Shown here: positions 11,860-22,429 of the stretch, one piece after another | Position numbering within the stretch: position 1 is the stretch's first letter | Layout of the letters: every line of letters begins with the position of its first letter | DNA from: Stomoxys calcitrans | Taxonomy: Eukaryota; Arthropoda; Insecta; Diptera; Muscidae | Direction of reading: 5' to 3' | Assembly (NCBI RefSeq): GCF_963082655.1 | Contig: NC_081553.1 | Span: forward strand, 63,416,311 to 63,480,310 | Length of the DNA stretch: 64,000 nt | The notes under the pieces: model-generated | Seen by the model: only the letters and a program-made list of their open reading frames with translations | Told to the model about the DNA's origin: nothing | The model's database searches: none | Translations under genes and position numbers: made by a program

Positions 11860-13160
11860 CTGTGCAAAAAAGCGTTTAAATTCAACCTAGACTTCGATAA
11901 ATGGCTAGACGGGCATGGTTGGATCGCAAAGATAAAGAACATTTCTGTCCCAAAGATGGCTGCTTCATTTGGATTTCTATTGTATTTCATTATTAAGGAT
12001 CTTCTATAACCGCAACATTACTAGTCTCCCCTACAATTCTTTAAATAATGTTTATGTCCATCACATTTTCTCTCAAGCTAACAAAGCTTGAAATTGAAAT
12101 CTTCTATTCTACCACAGTAAAGTGACTTTTGATATCTACACATTTCGCTATTTCTATTTCCAAATGACAGTTTTTAATATTTTAAATTCCATTTCGATAA
12201 AAACCATTTTGCACCCTATCAGCATGACGAATGACATTCCAAAAGAGTCAAACCACCAGCCCAGCCGCTCTTCAAGTTTCTCTAACAAACTGCAAATAGG
12301 GGAAATTAACATGACATCCGCTATCAAAGAAAATAAAACCATAAATGTTGGCCATAACACCACAACAAAATTGCTCCATCGACAGTCTAAAATAGAATTT
12401 AGCCATCCGAAGGGGTGGTCGACACACACACACAGCATGTCCATTCAACGATTGCATGTTGCTCATGTGGTGCATGGCAGGGAAACTAAAACATGCTTGG
12501 TACCAAGGACCATGGACCATGGATGCATGATTGCATCTTTCATGGCATGTGAAATTAAACATTTGACAATGGAGTAGGGGTTTTCAACTTTATGCAACCC
12601 ACAATTGTTGGATGGCATTTCAACTGTCGTTCTCCACGTTTGTCTGTTCAGTATCAACGCAGAGTAGTCTATCTAACACGGCATGGCAGGGTACGGCCAC
12701 AGTCCAACAATATCGTATGACAATGTCTAAACAAAATAATAAACATGTTCCCAGAATTGAGGGTAAAGGACCCCTTTCTTGGCAGGTTACTACTACTTGC
12801 ACCAACCACCCCAGCATTGACAACAAAACCTTGACATTGCAATTGCCATTCCCTGAAATTGGAAAATCCAAATGAAATGTTTTGTTGGTGCTCTATGTCG
12901 CCTGTCTCTCTTTGAGTAAGGATATGATAACCGGAAGCTTGGGAAATTAAAAGATTTTAAGTGCTGCACGTATATAAAATGTTTCAAACTTAATTCGATT
13001 AAAAAGGAATTGCTACACGAAAGCTAAGCTTGTTCTCGGGAAAGTTTAAAAAAATATTCAATAAGTAAGCAAATTTCAATCGAAAACAAATTTTGAAAAA
13101 AATCTAAAAAAAAATATTTATGCTCGATATAGGTCTATTTGGTATTTCGTCTTCAATTCT
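11860..13160. other. No gene supported; two weak open frames
   Basis: Mostly unique sequence. An open frame at 12122-12577 has its first ATG only at codon 15 and contains no recognised domain; another runs 12612-12875. 12430-12560 is unusually rich in CATG (for example 'ccatggaccatggatgcatg'). 12651-12666 reads GTATCAACGCAGAGTA, discussed as a finding. I do not call a gene here. Confidence 0.4.
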
Positions 13161-13164
13161 TTGC

Positions 13165-14700
13165 AAGGACACTTACTTACTTGGCTATGACAGAATATTT
13201 GTTCCACTAGTCGAGCGTAGAATAGCGTTCCAAGCGCCTCGATCTTCTGCGCTCATTCTAAAATCTCTGACACCAAGTTTCGAGGTGTCTCCCAGCACTT
13301 GATCTTTCCATCGGGTTTTTGGTCTTCCCGGTTTGCGTGTACCACCGTGTTTGCCTTCAAAAGACTTCTTTGCTGGAGCTTCTTCATCCATTCTGACAAC
13401 ATGACCTAACCAACGCAGCCGTTGTATTTTGATGCGTGTAACTATGCTATCGTCGTCATACAGCTCATACAGCTCGTGGTTCATACGTCGCCTATATTCT
13501 CCGTTAACGCAAACTGGTCCATATATTTTACGAAGAATCTTTCTCTCAAATACTCCAAGCACTGCCTCATCTGCTTTCACAAGTACCCATGCTTCAGAAG
13601 CATATAACAGCACGGGTAGTATTAGTGTCTTGTATAGTGTAATCTTTCGAGGTGTCTCCCACAACTTAATCTTTCTATCGGGCTTTTGGTCTTCCCGGTT
13701 TGCGGGTGTTTGCCTTCAAAAGACTCCTTTGCTGGAGCTTGTTCATCCATTCTGACAACAGAATGGAGCCGTTGTATTTTGATGCGTGTAACTATGCTAT
13801 CGACGTCATACAGCTCGTGGTTCATACGTCGCCTATATTCTCCAGTAACGCAAACTGGTCCATATATTTTACGAAGACTCTTTCTCTCAAATACTCCAAG
13901 CACTGCCACATCTGCTTCCACAAGTACCCATGCTTCAGGACCATATAACAGCACGGGTAGTATCAGTGTCTTGTTTAGTGTAATCTTCGTCTGTCGCGAG
14001 GTGGTCTTGTTTCTAAACTGCTTACTTAGTCCAAAGAAGCATCTGTTTGCCAGTATTATTCTTCGCTTAATCTCAAAACTGGTGTCATTCGTTTCGGTTA
14101 CGGCGGTGCCGATATAGATAAAGTTACTGACTGTCTCAAAGTTCTGGTTCCTAACTTTCTCCATTCTCTTTACCTGCTCGGTTGTGCAAGACTTTTTGGG
14201 AGTTGAAACCATCCATTTCGTCTTATCTCCATTTACTGCCAGACCCATTTTCACTGACTCTCTTTCGATTCTTTCAAAGGCTGCAGTTACTACTTCCGTT
14301 GACCGACCTATGATATCGATGTCGTCAGCATAGGCGAGTAGCATGTGTTCTCTTGTGATTAGTGTGCCATATCTATTCACTTCTGCATCTCGTATAATCT
14401 TCTCCAACAGGATATTAAAGAGATCACATGATAGGCTGTCTCCTTGTCTGAAACCTCGTTTGGTATTAAATGGTTCGGAGAGATTCTTTCCTATATATCT
14501 TACTGAGGAACGCGTATCAGCGTTGTGTCATCCTGCAGAGTCTCTTGCAGGCATACCAAACTCAGACATGGCTTGAAATACCTTTGAACGTAAAGGAGTA
14601 TCGAAAGCGGCTTTTGTAGTCAACAAAGAGATGGTAGGTGTTGATTTGTCCTTCTCAGGTCTTTTACAGGATTTGGTGCAGTGTGAATATCTGGTATGGG
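13165..14700 (-). pseudogene. Endonuclease/RT non-LTR retrotransposon, 3' half (copy 1)
   Basis: On the minus strand the RT palm is read from about 14500 down: 'RGFRQGDSLSCDLFNILLEK' (motif B region) then 'LLAYADDIDIIGRS' (catalytic YADD), then 'MGLAVNGDKTKWM'. The C-terminus contains 'LPVLLYGPEAWVLVEADVAV', 'GVFERKSLRKIYGPV' and 'RRMNHELY'. A second copy of the C-terminus follows (13664-13185) and ends 'GRPKTRWKDQVLGD' and 'AWNAILRSTSG'. The 3' end carries a short (TAAG)-type tail near 13170 ('cttacttacttgg' on +). This is the insect endonuclease-reverse-transcriptase group related to CFDP2-like proteins; I leave the clade (RTE versus others) open. It is inactive: 5'-truncated, with a frameshift upstream and a tandem duplication. 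Confidence 0.88.
13281..14003. repeat. Tandem duplication inside the LINE, CGAGGTG junctions
   Basis: The LINE C-terminal segment is present twice, 13281-13647 and 13648-13996. The heptamer CGAGGTG stands at 13281-13287, 13648-13654 and 13997-14003, at the two outer edges and the internal join. This fits a tandem duplication formed through a 7-bp microhomology. The two copies differ by small indels and substitutions, so the event is not very recent. Confidence 0.75.
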
Positions 14701-14857
14701 GAGGATTTACCAGGTCTATTTAAAGGGATGGGTCAATATGACAGCTGTACCCAAATGAAGCTTGCGTTCTTGCGTTGAATTCGGTGCTATCCTTTAGTAA
14801 TTATGTAAGGGAACAATATACAATTTCTAACGCAGGAATTATTTCATAAAATTCGGT

Positions 14858-15170
14858 GCACTAGTGTAAACGAGTTCTTACTGCTCCGCTTACGAGGATG
14901 CACTCTTGAATGGGAGCATTGGCTTTTATATATGTGACAGGACCTTTAACGGGCACGGACGACGGAACATGTAACGATTTTAAGGGAACATGGAAGTAAT
15001 AAAAGCAGATCTATCGCAGCGCACTAGTCTAAGCAAGTGCTTCCTGCTCCGCTTACGAGGATGCACTCTTGAATGGGAGCATTGGCTTTTTATATATGTG
15101 ACAGGACCTTTTACGGGCACGGACGATGGAGCATGCAACGATTTTAAGGGAACGTGGAAGTAATAAAAAC
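14858..15170 (+). repeat. 163-bp tandem duplication
   Basis: 'gcactagt' begins at 14858 and again at 15021, and 'ctgctccgcttacgagg' at 14881 and 15044, a constant 163-bp offset. The copies share 'gaatgggagcattggctttt' and 'gtgacaggacctt', with scattered differences. No coding frame spans both, and the family is unknown. Confidence 0.75.
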
Positions 15171-16740
15171 AAATCAGTAAAATCTCCCTTATGTGCTTCT
15201 AAAGGCACTGAAGTGCATACATTGTGGAATAGCAATCAAATAAGACATTGTCTTATATAACCAGTGAATTTAGGGCACCAGTTAGCTCTGAGATGTGTGA
15301 ACTTCCCTTACATAGCTGCTGAAAATTCAGCAACTTTTTCGCTGGGACCTATGGTGGTTATTAGAATAAGCAGCTTTAAAAGCCAATAACTCAATAACCC
15401 GTCATGTCATTAAATTAATAAACATGTTGAATAAAATCTAAAAAAAATTCAGGCGTCTGTGTTAGAAAATCCTAGACAAGTACAACAAAACCTTACCCAG
15501 GCCAATGTACTTAAGAATAGAATAGAAAAATGCAAAACCCAATACAATTCCAACAATGCTCCTTATCTATTTCCATATCATCCATAGAAACGTCTAACCA
15601 TACGTAGATTTCAAACACTCCTTTAGCAGAAAGGATAATGTTATTGAATGTATCCTTCTTAGTTATAACAACATCAACATCTCCAACAGCAACAGCAACA
15701 AAACCAATTGTTAGCAATCATATGTAAATTTATTTGCAATTTTTCTACCCAAAAACAATTTTATTAAACCAAAGCACAAGTGTGTGTGTGTGTGAGAGAG
15801 AGAGAGAGGGAGAAGAAAAGAGCGCTGCTTGCTTGCATCACATAACGAGCTCTTTCGTTTAGTATTCAAGCGAACACCCATTTGATTTAGGAGTCATCTG
15901 CCACTATCTTTGAGTATGTGTCGGTGTCTGTGTGTACGTCTGTGCATGTCTGCAGATGTTTGAAGTTATTGTGCATCTTTAATTAGTACAAGAAATTTGG
16001 CCTTTATAACTACGAATATCCCTTCAATAATAAATTTGCACAGTCATATGGTAAAGGAAGGCACATTGCAGACAAAGTTAAAACATGAACATGAGCCTCC
16101 ATTATGTCTGTGCCATCTAACGTCTCTATCGATAAATATTTGCCTTTGTTTGTTTAATTTCGTTAAGCCATCCCTAATTATTTGATTAATAAGTAATTGT
16201 AGTTTAATGAGTACTGCATGGGGGGGCGGCGAAGGAGCATGGGAGCTTAGATTCAACTATCATAGTTCGACAGACTATAGTTCAATAGTTTTCCATAGAT
16301 ACTCGCATTCATTGAAATGGTGCTATTTAAGGCTTAGCATGCCCGTTGTTCAATGATTTAATGCGATTTGCACACATTGTGTGGTAATGCCATTCATACA
16401 AAATGCTAATTTCGAGTGGCTTAAGTTAGAAAGAACCACAAAATCAGGATTTAAATAATAGAGAAATTGTTTGGAATTAAATTTAGTGTTAATTGTAGTA
16501 GTGTTTAAACAAAAATCCAACTGCATAGATGAAATCAAATACAAAAGATTTTAGTGGAATTAGCAGCATTGAAAACAGGCATAATGTTCGTTTGGATTGA
16601 AACTTATATACCCGCCACAATAGTGTTGGGAAATATTGTTAATTAAAAAAGCCGCTAATATCAGCTCATTTTAGCTTCAGTCGTTTAGTGAACTTCGTCT
16701 TTTATCACCTCACAAGTGGCAACAATGTTTTCTACTAGTC
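15171..16740. other. No gene seen; includes TG/GA microsatellite
   Basis: Unique-looking sequence with a (TG)n(AG)n microsatellite at 15781-15809. Other features are a TGTCTGTG-rich stretch at 15918-15955 and a poly-G run near 16221. No open frame carries recognised homology. Confidence 0.5.
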
Positions 16741-17040
16741 CTATCTAGTGTAAGCCAGATGTTCTGCAAATGCAAATTTGCCCAAGAACATTCCATTAAG
16801 GAACAGGGGCAAATTTCTCACATATCAATAAGTGCAGACCGATTCAAGATCAGTGATAAGGGACCTCCTTTTTATAGCCGAGTCCGAAAGGCATGCCGCA
16901 GTGCGACACCTCTTTTGAACAGAAGTTTTTACATGGCATAGTACCTCATAAATGTGTCCAGCATTAGGAGGGGATAACCACCGCTGAAAATTGTATGATG
17001 GTCTCGCCAGGATTTGAACCCAGGCGTTCAGCGTTCACGA
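16741..17040 (-). repeat. tRNA-derived SINE
   Basis: The minus-strand SINE has tail 'tgcccaagaacattcc' and body 'tgccgcagtgcgacacctc' and 'ccagcattaggaggg'. A B-box region near 17008-17020 ('ggatttgaacccagg', one change from the consensus) follows. The head is cut off after 'ggcgttcagcg' at about 17036, so the A box is absent. Confidence 0.8.
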
Positions 17041-17489
17041 TTTGCACCTGTTCTATTCATACGAGTAGCAACAGTGTCACAGTAAACATATTGCTGCTAG
17101 CCTCATGATTTCTTGGGCAAAACTTCTTAGAATTTTTTGTAGTAGAGGAAAAATTGAACACAAAACCTAACGGAAGAAAAGGAGAATAAAATCCACATAT
17201 TATTGTCCTTCGGCACGACCGTATCTAAGATGTATATAGTTTTTGAAGAGCCCACTAACAATATAAACAAATTTCGTCCGATTTTCGTACTGAATTCGAA
17301 TTTTTAGAAGTGTTCACGAATTAACCTTACTTTTGCTCTGGGACGCCTGGGAAAGGAGATATGGCCAATTTAGACTGAAAAAATAAATTGTTGCAGGAAA
17401 ATTAACAACTTTTGTAGTCGTTTTTTGGACCAAAGTTGTTGTTTTTTAAAATTATTTTTATCTGTATACCCAATATGGCCAATATTGGA

Positions 17490-17690
17490 CAGCAAACGAC
17501 CCACAATAGGAAGTATCTTTGCATTCGTTCCGACGGTATCGTGATTTCGTCTACCTGTTGAACGGATGGACGGATATTGCTAGATTGATTTCGAATACTC
17601 AGATGATTGAGAATATTTATTATAAGTATTTCGAGGTGATATAAACGAAATGACGAAATTTGGGGAAAAATGCACTTCATAGAGCGCACT
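17490..17690 (+). repeat. F2 right-module fragment
   Basis: Fragment of the F2 right end: 'ggtatcgtgatttcg', 'ggatggacggat', 'ctagattgatttcg', then 'tatttcgaggtg' and 'aaacgaaatgacgaaat'. The terminal 'ggtgggtat' is displaced to about 18041-18050 by roughly 350 bp of unrelated sequence. Flanking 17300-17400 and 18165-18230 have weak F4-like similarity ('tcacgaa...ctctgggacg'). Confidence 0.5.
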
Positions 17691-17699
17691 CCCTAGTTC

Positions 17700-20040
17700 T
17701 GGGCCCAGGAACGAGATTCTGAAGTCCGTTTTTGAAGCAAACGCTCTCGATCCCTCTTCGGATGCAATGTCGTTGGCGCTACCCAGGGATTGTGTTCATA
17801 CTCCTGATCATCCTCTTTATCCTAAATGAAAATTAGAAAAAAAAGTGTCGTAGTGTACTTCTTAATACCTTTAATTTGGTACCCCTACTGCTTAGGGTTA
17901 AAGAGGGTCCAAATTCTCAAGATCCCTGGCAAGGACCCCAGGTCCAATTTTTATTTTTGTTTTTAAATATTCGGAATCTACTCGCTAATATCTATTTGAT
18001 ACCCATATTGCCCAGGTTGGGTATCACGCCCATTCTTTAATGGTGGGTATGTAATATATAGTCGACTCCGGAGGCGCTGTCGAGAAATTTTCCTGGAGTC
18101 GGGGTCGGAATCGAGTCAAAATTGCTCGACTCCACAGTCCTGCCAATTCCAAAATTCTAATTTTTGGTAGTGATCACGAAATATCCTTACTTTTGCTCTA
18201 GGACGCTTAGTTTAGGAGATTGGAGGCCATTTGGCTTGAATGTGATAAACACATTCATTAGCCTCGGATGGTCTGACGTCATTCGAGCACCGGCGTATCT
18301 GATGACAAAAATGAAGAGTTACTTGCATAAACGTATGCTGACATTGTACTCTCAAGGTGGAACGAGTGAATATGAGGTCACATCAGGAGCGGCGCAGGAG
18401 CAGCGCAGCCTTAGTTGTACCAGATCTCTGGAATGCCAGTTATGATGGAATACTATGAACAAAAATGCAATATGCCATTTGCTGCAACATCAGGGAGTCT
18501 GCTGAAAAAAGGAAATCAGTAATTTTATGCTAAAACAGCAAACATCCCCGATAGGGTTTAAATATTTAAGACTACAAGCGAACTTTTTAGCAGGGGTTTT
18601 TGAGCACTATCCAACAAAAAAGAATTTAGGAAATCGTACCACAAATGAAAAACTAGCATCCCGAACAAATTTTCGAAATGCCAATAGGGCCAACTTTAGA
18701 ACCCTGCCAAGAGGCGCACGGACTACCTAGGGTCATGAAATTTTCCATATAAGCTCATTAACACTTCATCTCTATGCAGACGGCTTCTTTATCAAACGGC
18801 TGACTTTTTAGCAGTTTTTTTTTTCGATTCTATCCCATAGTGCGACGTCAACTATTTCGTTACAAATATGTTGAAAGGCTATGGTTTCCAGAAATACCTT
18901 TATAGAGTGGCTAGAAGTTGCAGACGATGTTGAGTACACATTCTTCCACTGAGAGCGCTAGTTCGAAAGACGCAGGGAACTGGAAACAGCGACAGGCAAT
19001 CTTTCGCCTAGACCAATAGTCCAGAAGATGTTGGAGAACAAGATGAACTGGAAGGCGATGATGAGGTAAGCCGAAGCAATATTTTGCAGAATGAAGATGA
19101 ACCTGGACATAGCAGAGTAGAGTATATAAGGGGAGGTCCAGAGCTGCGGAGTCGAGGTTTTGAGGTAGGAATCGAATTACGTTTCGGAGTTGAGCACGCT
19201 TGACCCGACTTCGGCTTAATACTCCCACTCCGACTAGGACTCCGACCAGTCTATGGGTCAAATTCAGCAGCCCTGGGCAGGTCCAGACGCAGACCAATAA
19301 GAATAATATGGATAATCATCAAAAATGGCTTCATCTCGAAGTAAAGAGAAAGCAGTTCTATGGTGGAATTGACTTTCCCATGATGACATTTTAGATTTTT
19401 AGACGCTACAGTTGATACCAGCAAAGCCCGGCATACTGATAGATACATTCTTGTCGGATGCGCACACCATTCCCTCATCAAACTGCATAAAAAAACAATT
19501 TTTATTTCTCTCCTTGCTACTGCCATTGCAATCCTTGAATTTTTCCACCATTTAACAGACCATAATCATAAAATAAGCCAAAATTACCAAAAAAAACATT
19601 TTTACAATTTCGAGGGAAATTAAATTCCGATTAAAATCAATTCTAAGAAAATAATTACGAATCTCTTAGATAGCTATAACAACCACTTAAACAATAAGAC
19701 CATACTCTGGATTGCTCATAACAAAAAAGAAACCTTATCCACACCTAAATGCCATGAATAGTTTAATGGCTGCCCAACTTAAAATTGAATTACACGCTAA
19801 AATGAGCAACAACTAATAATGTGAGAACCTCAACACCAACATTAAAGTTTCAACTCCATGGTCCACTCAGCCCAAAATTACTATTGCAGACAAAGTCATT
19901 TGCATTGCTATAGCAGAGACATAGAGACGTTTGCATTGCAATAAGTAAAAAAGCTCATTTTTTTGGGAAAAGAAAAAAACAGGCAATTTGTAGTTTAGAA
20001 TTATCATAGTTGGCCATGAACTCATCCGAGGCGTATGGTG
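17700..20040. other. No gene seen; degenerate GGAGTC patches
   Basis: Mostly unique sequence. 18061-18140 and 19135-19275 contain irregular GGAGTC/GACTCC hexamers ('gactccggaggc', 'ggagtcggggtcgg', 'actccgactaggactccgac'). The second patch ends at 'cagcagccctgg'. Open frames, such as 19297 to 18911 on the minus strand, show no recognised domain. Confidence 0.4.
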
Positions 20041-21405
20041 GCCGAGGGCTGGGGATGTCTCTCCAAAAAACTCCCCAACGGTTTGTATTCGCTTAATTCC
20101 ACCTACCCAATTTAGTTGCCAAAAATAAAACTACTGAAACATTAACGCTTCTGCCAGGCCATGTGTAAAGAGAAAGCTAATTTCCAACATAGTTTGTAGT
20201 ACACTCTTAAAAATTTTCTGTTTAAAACCGCACAGAAAGTTCGAATGATTCATCCATCTTATGATGCGCCAATGGCAGCTGTATTGGCACATAAATGGTG
20301 CAAATTTGAAGTTGTGAGCACAGCTGCCTAACCTAAATTAGAAGTAGACTTTCATAGACATAAGGACTAATATTTCTTGCTTGGAGGTTACTCTGGTGGA
20401 GAGATTAGTATACCGCTTTGACGCTTGAAGCCTAGGTTGCAATCCTTGCGAAAAGGTTTCATTAAATTTTCGGCGGTATTTATATCTCGCGACATTTTTA
20501 AAGTTTTCACAAAGTCCCTATTCATTGGACACCACTCATTGACTTTTGATTTGAACTCCACTCACTGACATTAGAAAAGTCTCCCCTTTGTTCCCTAACG
20601 TAATCTTGGGCAAATTGGGATTTGCTACCGTTTCTCAGTTATCACATTTCTTTTGCTTAAAAAATTACAAATATTTTTTTTTTCAGTGCACACCTAACCA
20701 GCAACAAATTTTTACGATTAATGCTAATTTGATTTTCAACGTTTCATTCGAAAGCGTTAATGTGCAACATGAAAAAGACCGAAAAAAAAGTGCCAAAAAA
20801 CCCCCAAAGGAATGGGACAAGCTCAACCGCAGTAAAACCACTTAGTCCGTATCTCACTGTAGAAAATTCACCGTTTAAAATAGACCAGACTTTGTCTGTT
20901 GGTTGGCTTGCACAGACCATTAAGAGAACTGTTATGGTTGCTATGGCCTGGAAGGATAATAATAGCAATTTTTTTTTATCTAGCCACATGTGACAATTTA
21001 AGTAGACTACTAACAAAGAGAACGCTGCGAATTTCTGCTGCTGTTGTTGATAAGAAATTAAATTTGTAAAAAAAAAACCACAACAAAAAATAAGCAAAAG
21101 TGTTTTCGATTATGTTGAGGAATAAACAGAGTTTATTTAAACATTCTTTCGTAATTATCTCTAATACAGTGCTTTCTAGAAACTGACACTGGTTTGTAAT
21201 AGATTGGCCAGCTAAGCGGAGATGGACTACAGAGAAAATTATTTTTTAGTACAGACAGTTAGTATGTGAAGTCGACTTCCGGCTAATGTGTTTCCTACCA
21301 GCTACGACATCCAGAAATTTAAAACAAATGTCAACAAACACCACTTCCCCTCCGATCCTTAATAATTGTTAATAGAATTTTTTGTAATTATGGCAAATAA
21401 AAAGA
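20041..21405. other. No gene seen
   Basis: AT-rich sequence with T/A runs. A 117-codon minus-strand frame (21097-20744) contains a QQQQQ run and hydrophobic stretches but no recognisable domain. Its translation is dominated by T-rich/A-rich composition, so I read it as chance. Confidence 0.4.
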
Positions 21406-21409
21406 AATA

Positions 21410-21895
21410 GAAACCGCATAACTGTAATAAGCTTTAGTAAAAAATACCGCTTAAGTGCAACTTGATGGGAAGAACCATACATTTTTTGGTGTTATTCAAT
21501 GCAATTAAAATCGCTTAAGCGCAATATCGTTTAACTGAAAATACCGCTTAACTGAAAAGGTTTTTATAACGAAATAAAGCTTTTATGTGAAACTTATGTC
21601 ACTTAAGTGAAAAAGACGTTTCTATCGGAAACTATCAGAAATTAAAAAAAATTCGTCTTTTAAAAAGCATATCTTGTCAATTCGGTTATTGTTATCTCTG
21701 ACTTTTTAAGATTGCCACTGAACACAGCTCTTTTTCAAAACTAGTTTTTTCATACGCAATACATAAGTTTCATTTATGTCTTATCGCTTAACTGAAAATG
21801 AACTTCACTCATCCAGGTCACGCTTAACTGAAAATTACGGATAAATGAAACAAAATAGACGCGTTTTCAGGGTTTCACTTATCCGGTTTTGATTG
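21410..21895 (+). mobile_element. pogo/Tigger-like MITE, copy 1
   Basis: Left end 'gaaaccgcataactg' has lost its CAGTC. The right end in reverse complement reads CAATCAAAACCGGATAAGTG and is followed by TA (21896-21897). Between them are repeated motifs of the type CGCTTAACTGAAAA ('accgcttaagtgcaac', 'cgtttaactgaaaa', 'cgcttaactgaaaa'). The paired terminal repeats, TA flank and lack of coding capacity point to a non-autonomous TA-targeting element. Assignment to pogo/Tigger rests on the CAGT..AAACC-type terminus and is tentative. Confidence 0.6.
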
Positions 21896-21922
21896 TATTT
21901 TCATTGCATTTTTCCGCAAATA

Positions 21923-22404
21923 CAGTCGAAACCGCATAACTGTGATAAGCTTTAATGAAAAATACCGCTTAAGTGCAACTTGATGGGAAGAACCATACAT
22001 TTTTGGTGTTATTCAATGCAATTAAAATCGCTTAAGCGCAATATCGTTTAACTGAAAAGGTTTTTATAACGAAATAAAGTTTTTATGTGAAACTTAAGTG
22101 AAAAAGAAATTTCTATCGGAAACTATCAGGAATTCAAAAAATTTTCGTCTTTTAAAAAGCATATCTTGTCAATTCGGTTATTGTTATCTCTGACTTTTTA
22201 AGATTGCCACTGAACACAGAACTTTTTCAACTCAAGTTTTTTCATACACAATACATACGATGAGGTGAAAATTTACTTTCATTTATGTCTTATCGCTTAA
22301 CTGAAAATGAACTTCACTCATCCGGGTCACGCTTAACTGAAAATTACGGATAAATGAAACAAAATAGACGCGTTTTTAGTGTTTCGCTTATCCGGTTTTG
22401 ACTG
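21923..22404 (+). mobile_element. pogo/Tigger-like MITE, copy 2
   Basis: This is a 482-bp element flanked by TA on both sides (21921-21922 and 22405-22406). The left end is CAGTCGAAACCGCATAACTG; the right end in reverse complement is CAGTCAAAACCGGATAAGCG. The internal sequence is colinear with copy 1, with one deletion near 22035-22090 and an insertion near 22258. Both copies are followed by 'ttttcattgcatttttcc', so the pair probably arose by tandem duplication including flank rather than by two insertions. Confidence 0.68.
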
Positions 22405-22429
22405 TATTTTCATTGCATTTTTCCCAACA

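Noticed and set aside
12122..12577. 151-codon frame as a host gene
   Set aside because: The first ATG is only at codon 15. There is no domain, no splice evidence, and opposing frames of similar length overlap it.
20744..21097. 117-codon frame with QQQQQ and hydrophobic stretches as a membrane protein
   Set aside because: The hydrophobic runs come from T-rich DNA, the frame overlaps other frames on the opposite strand, and no homology is recognised.
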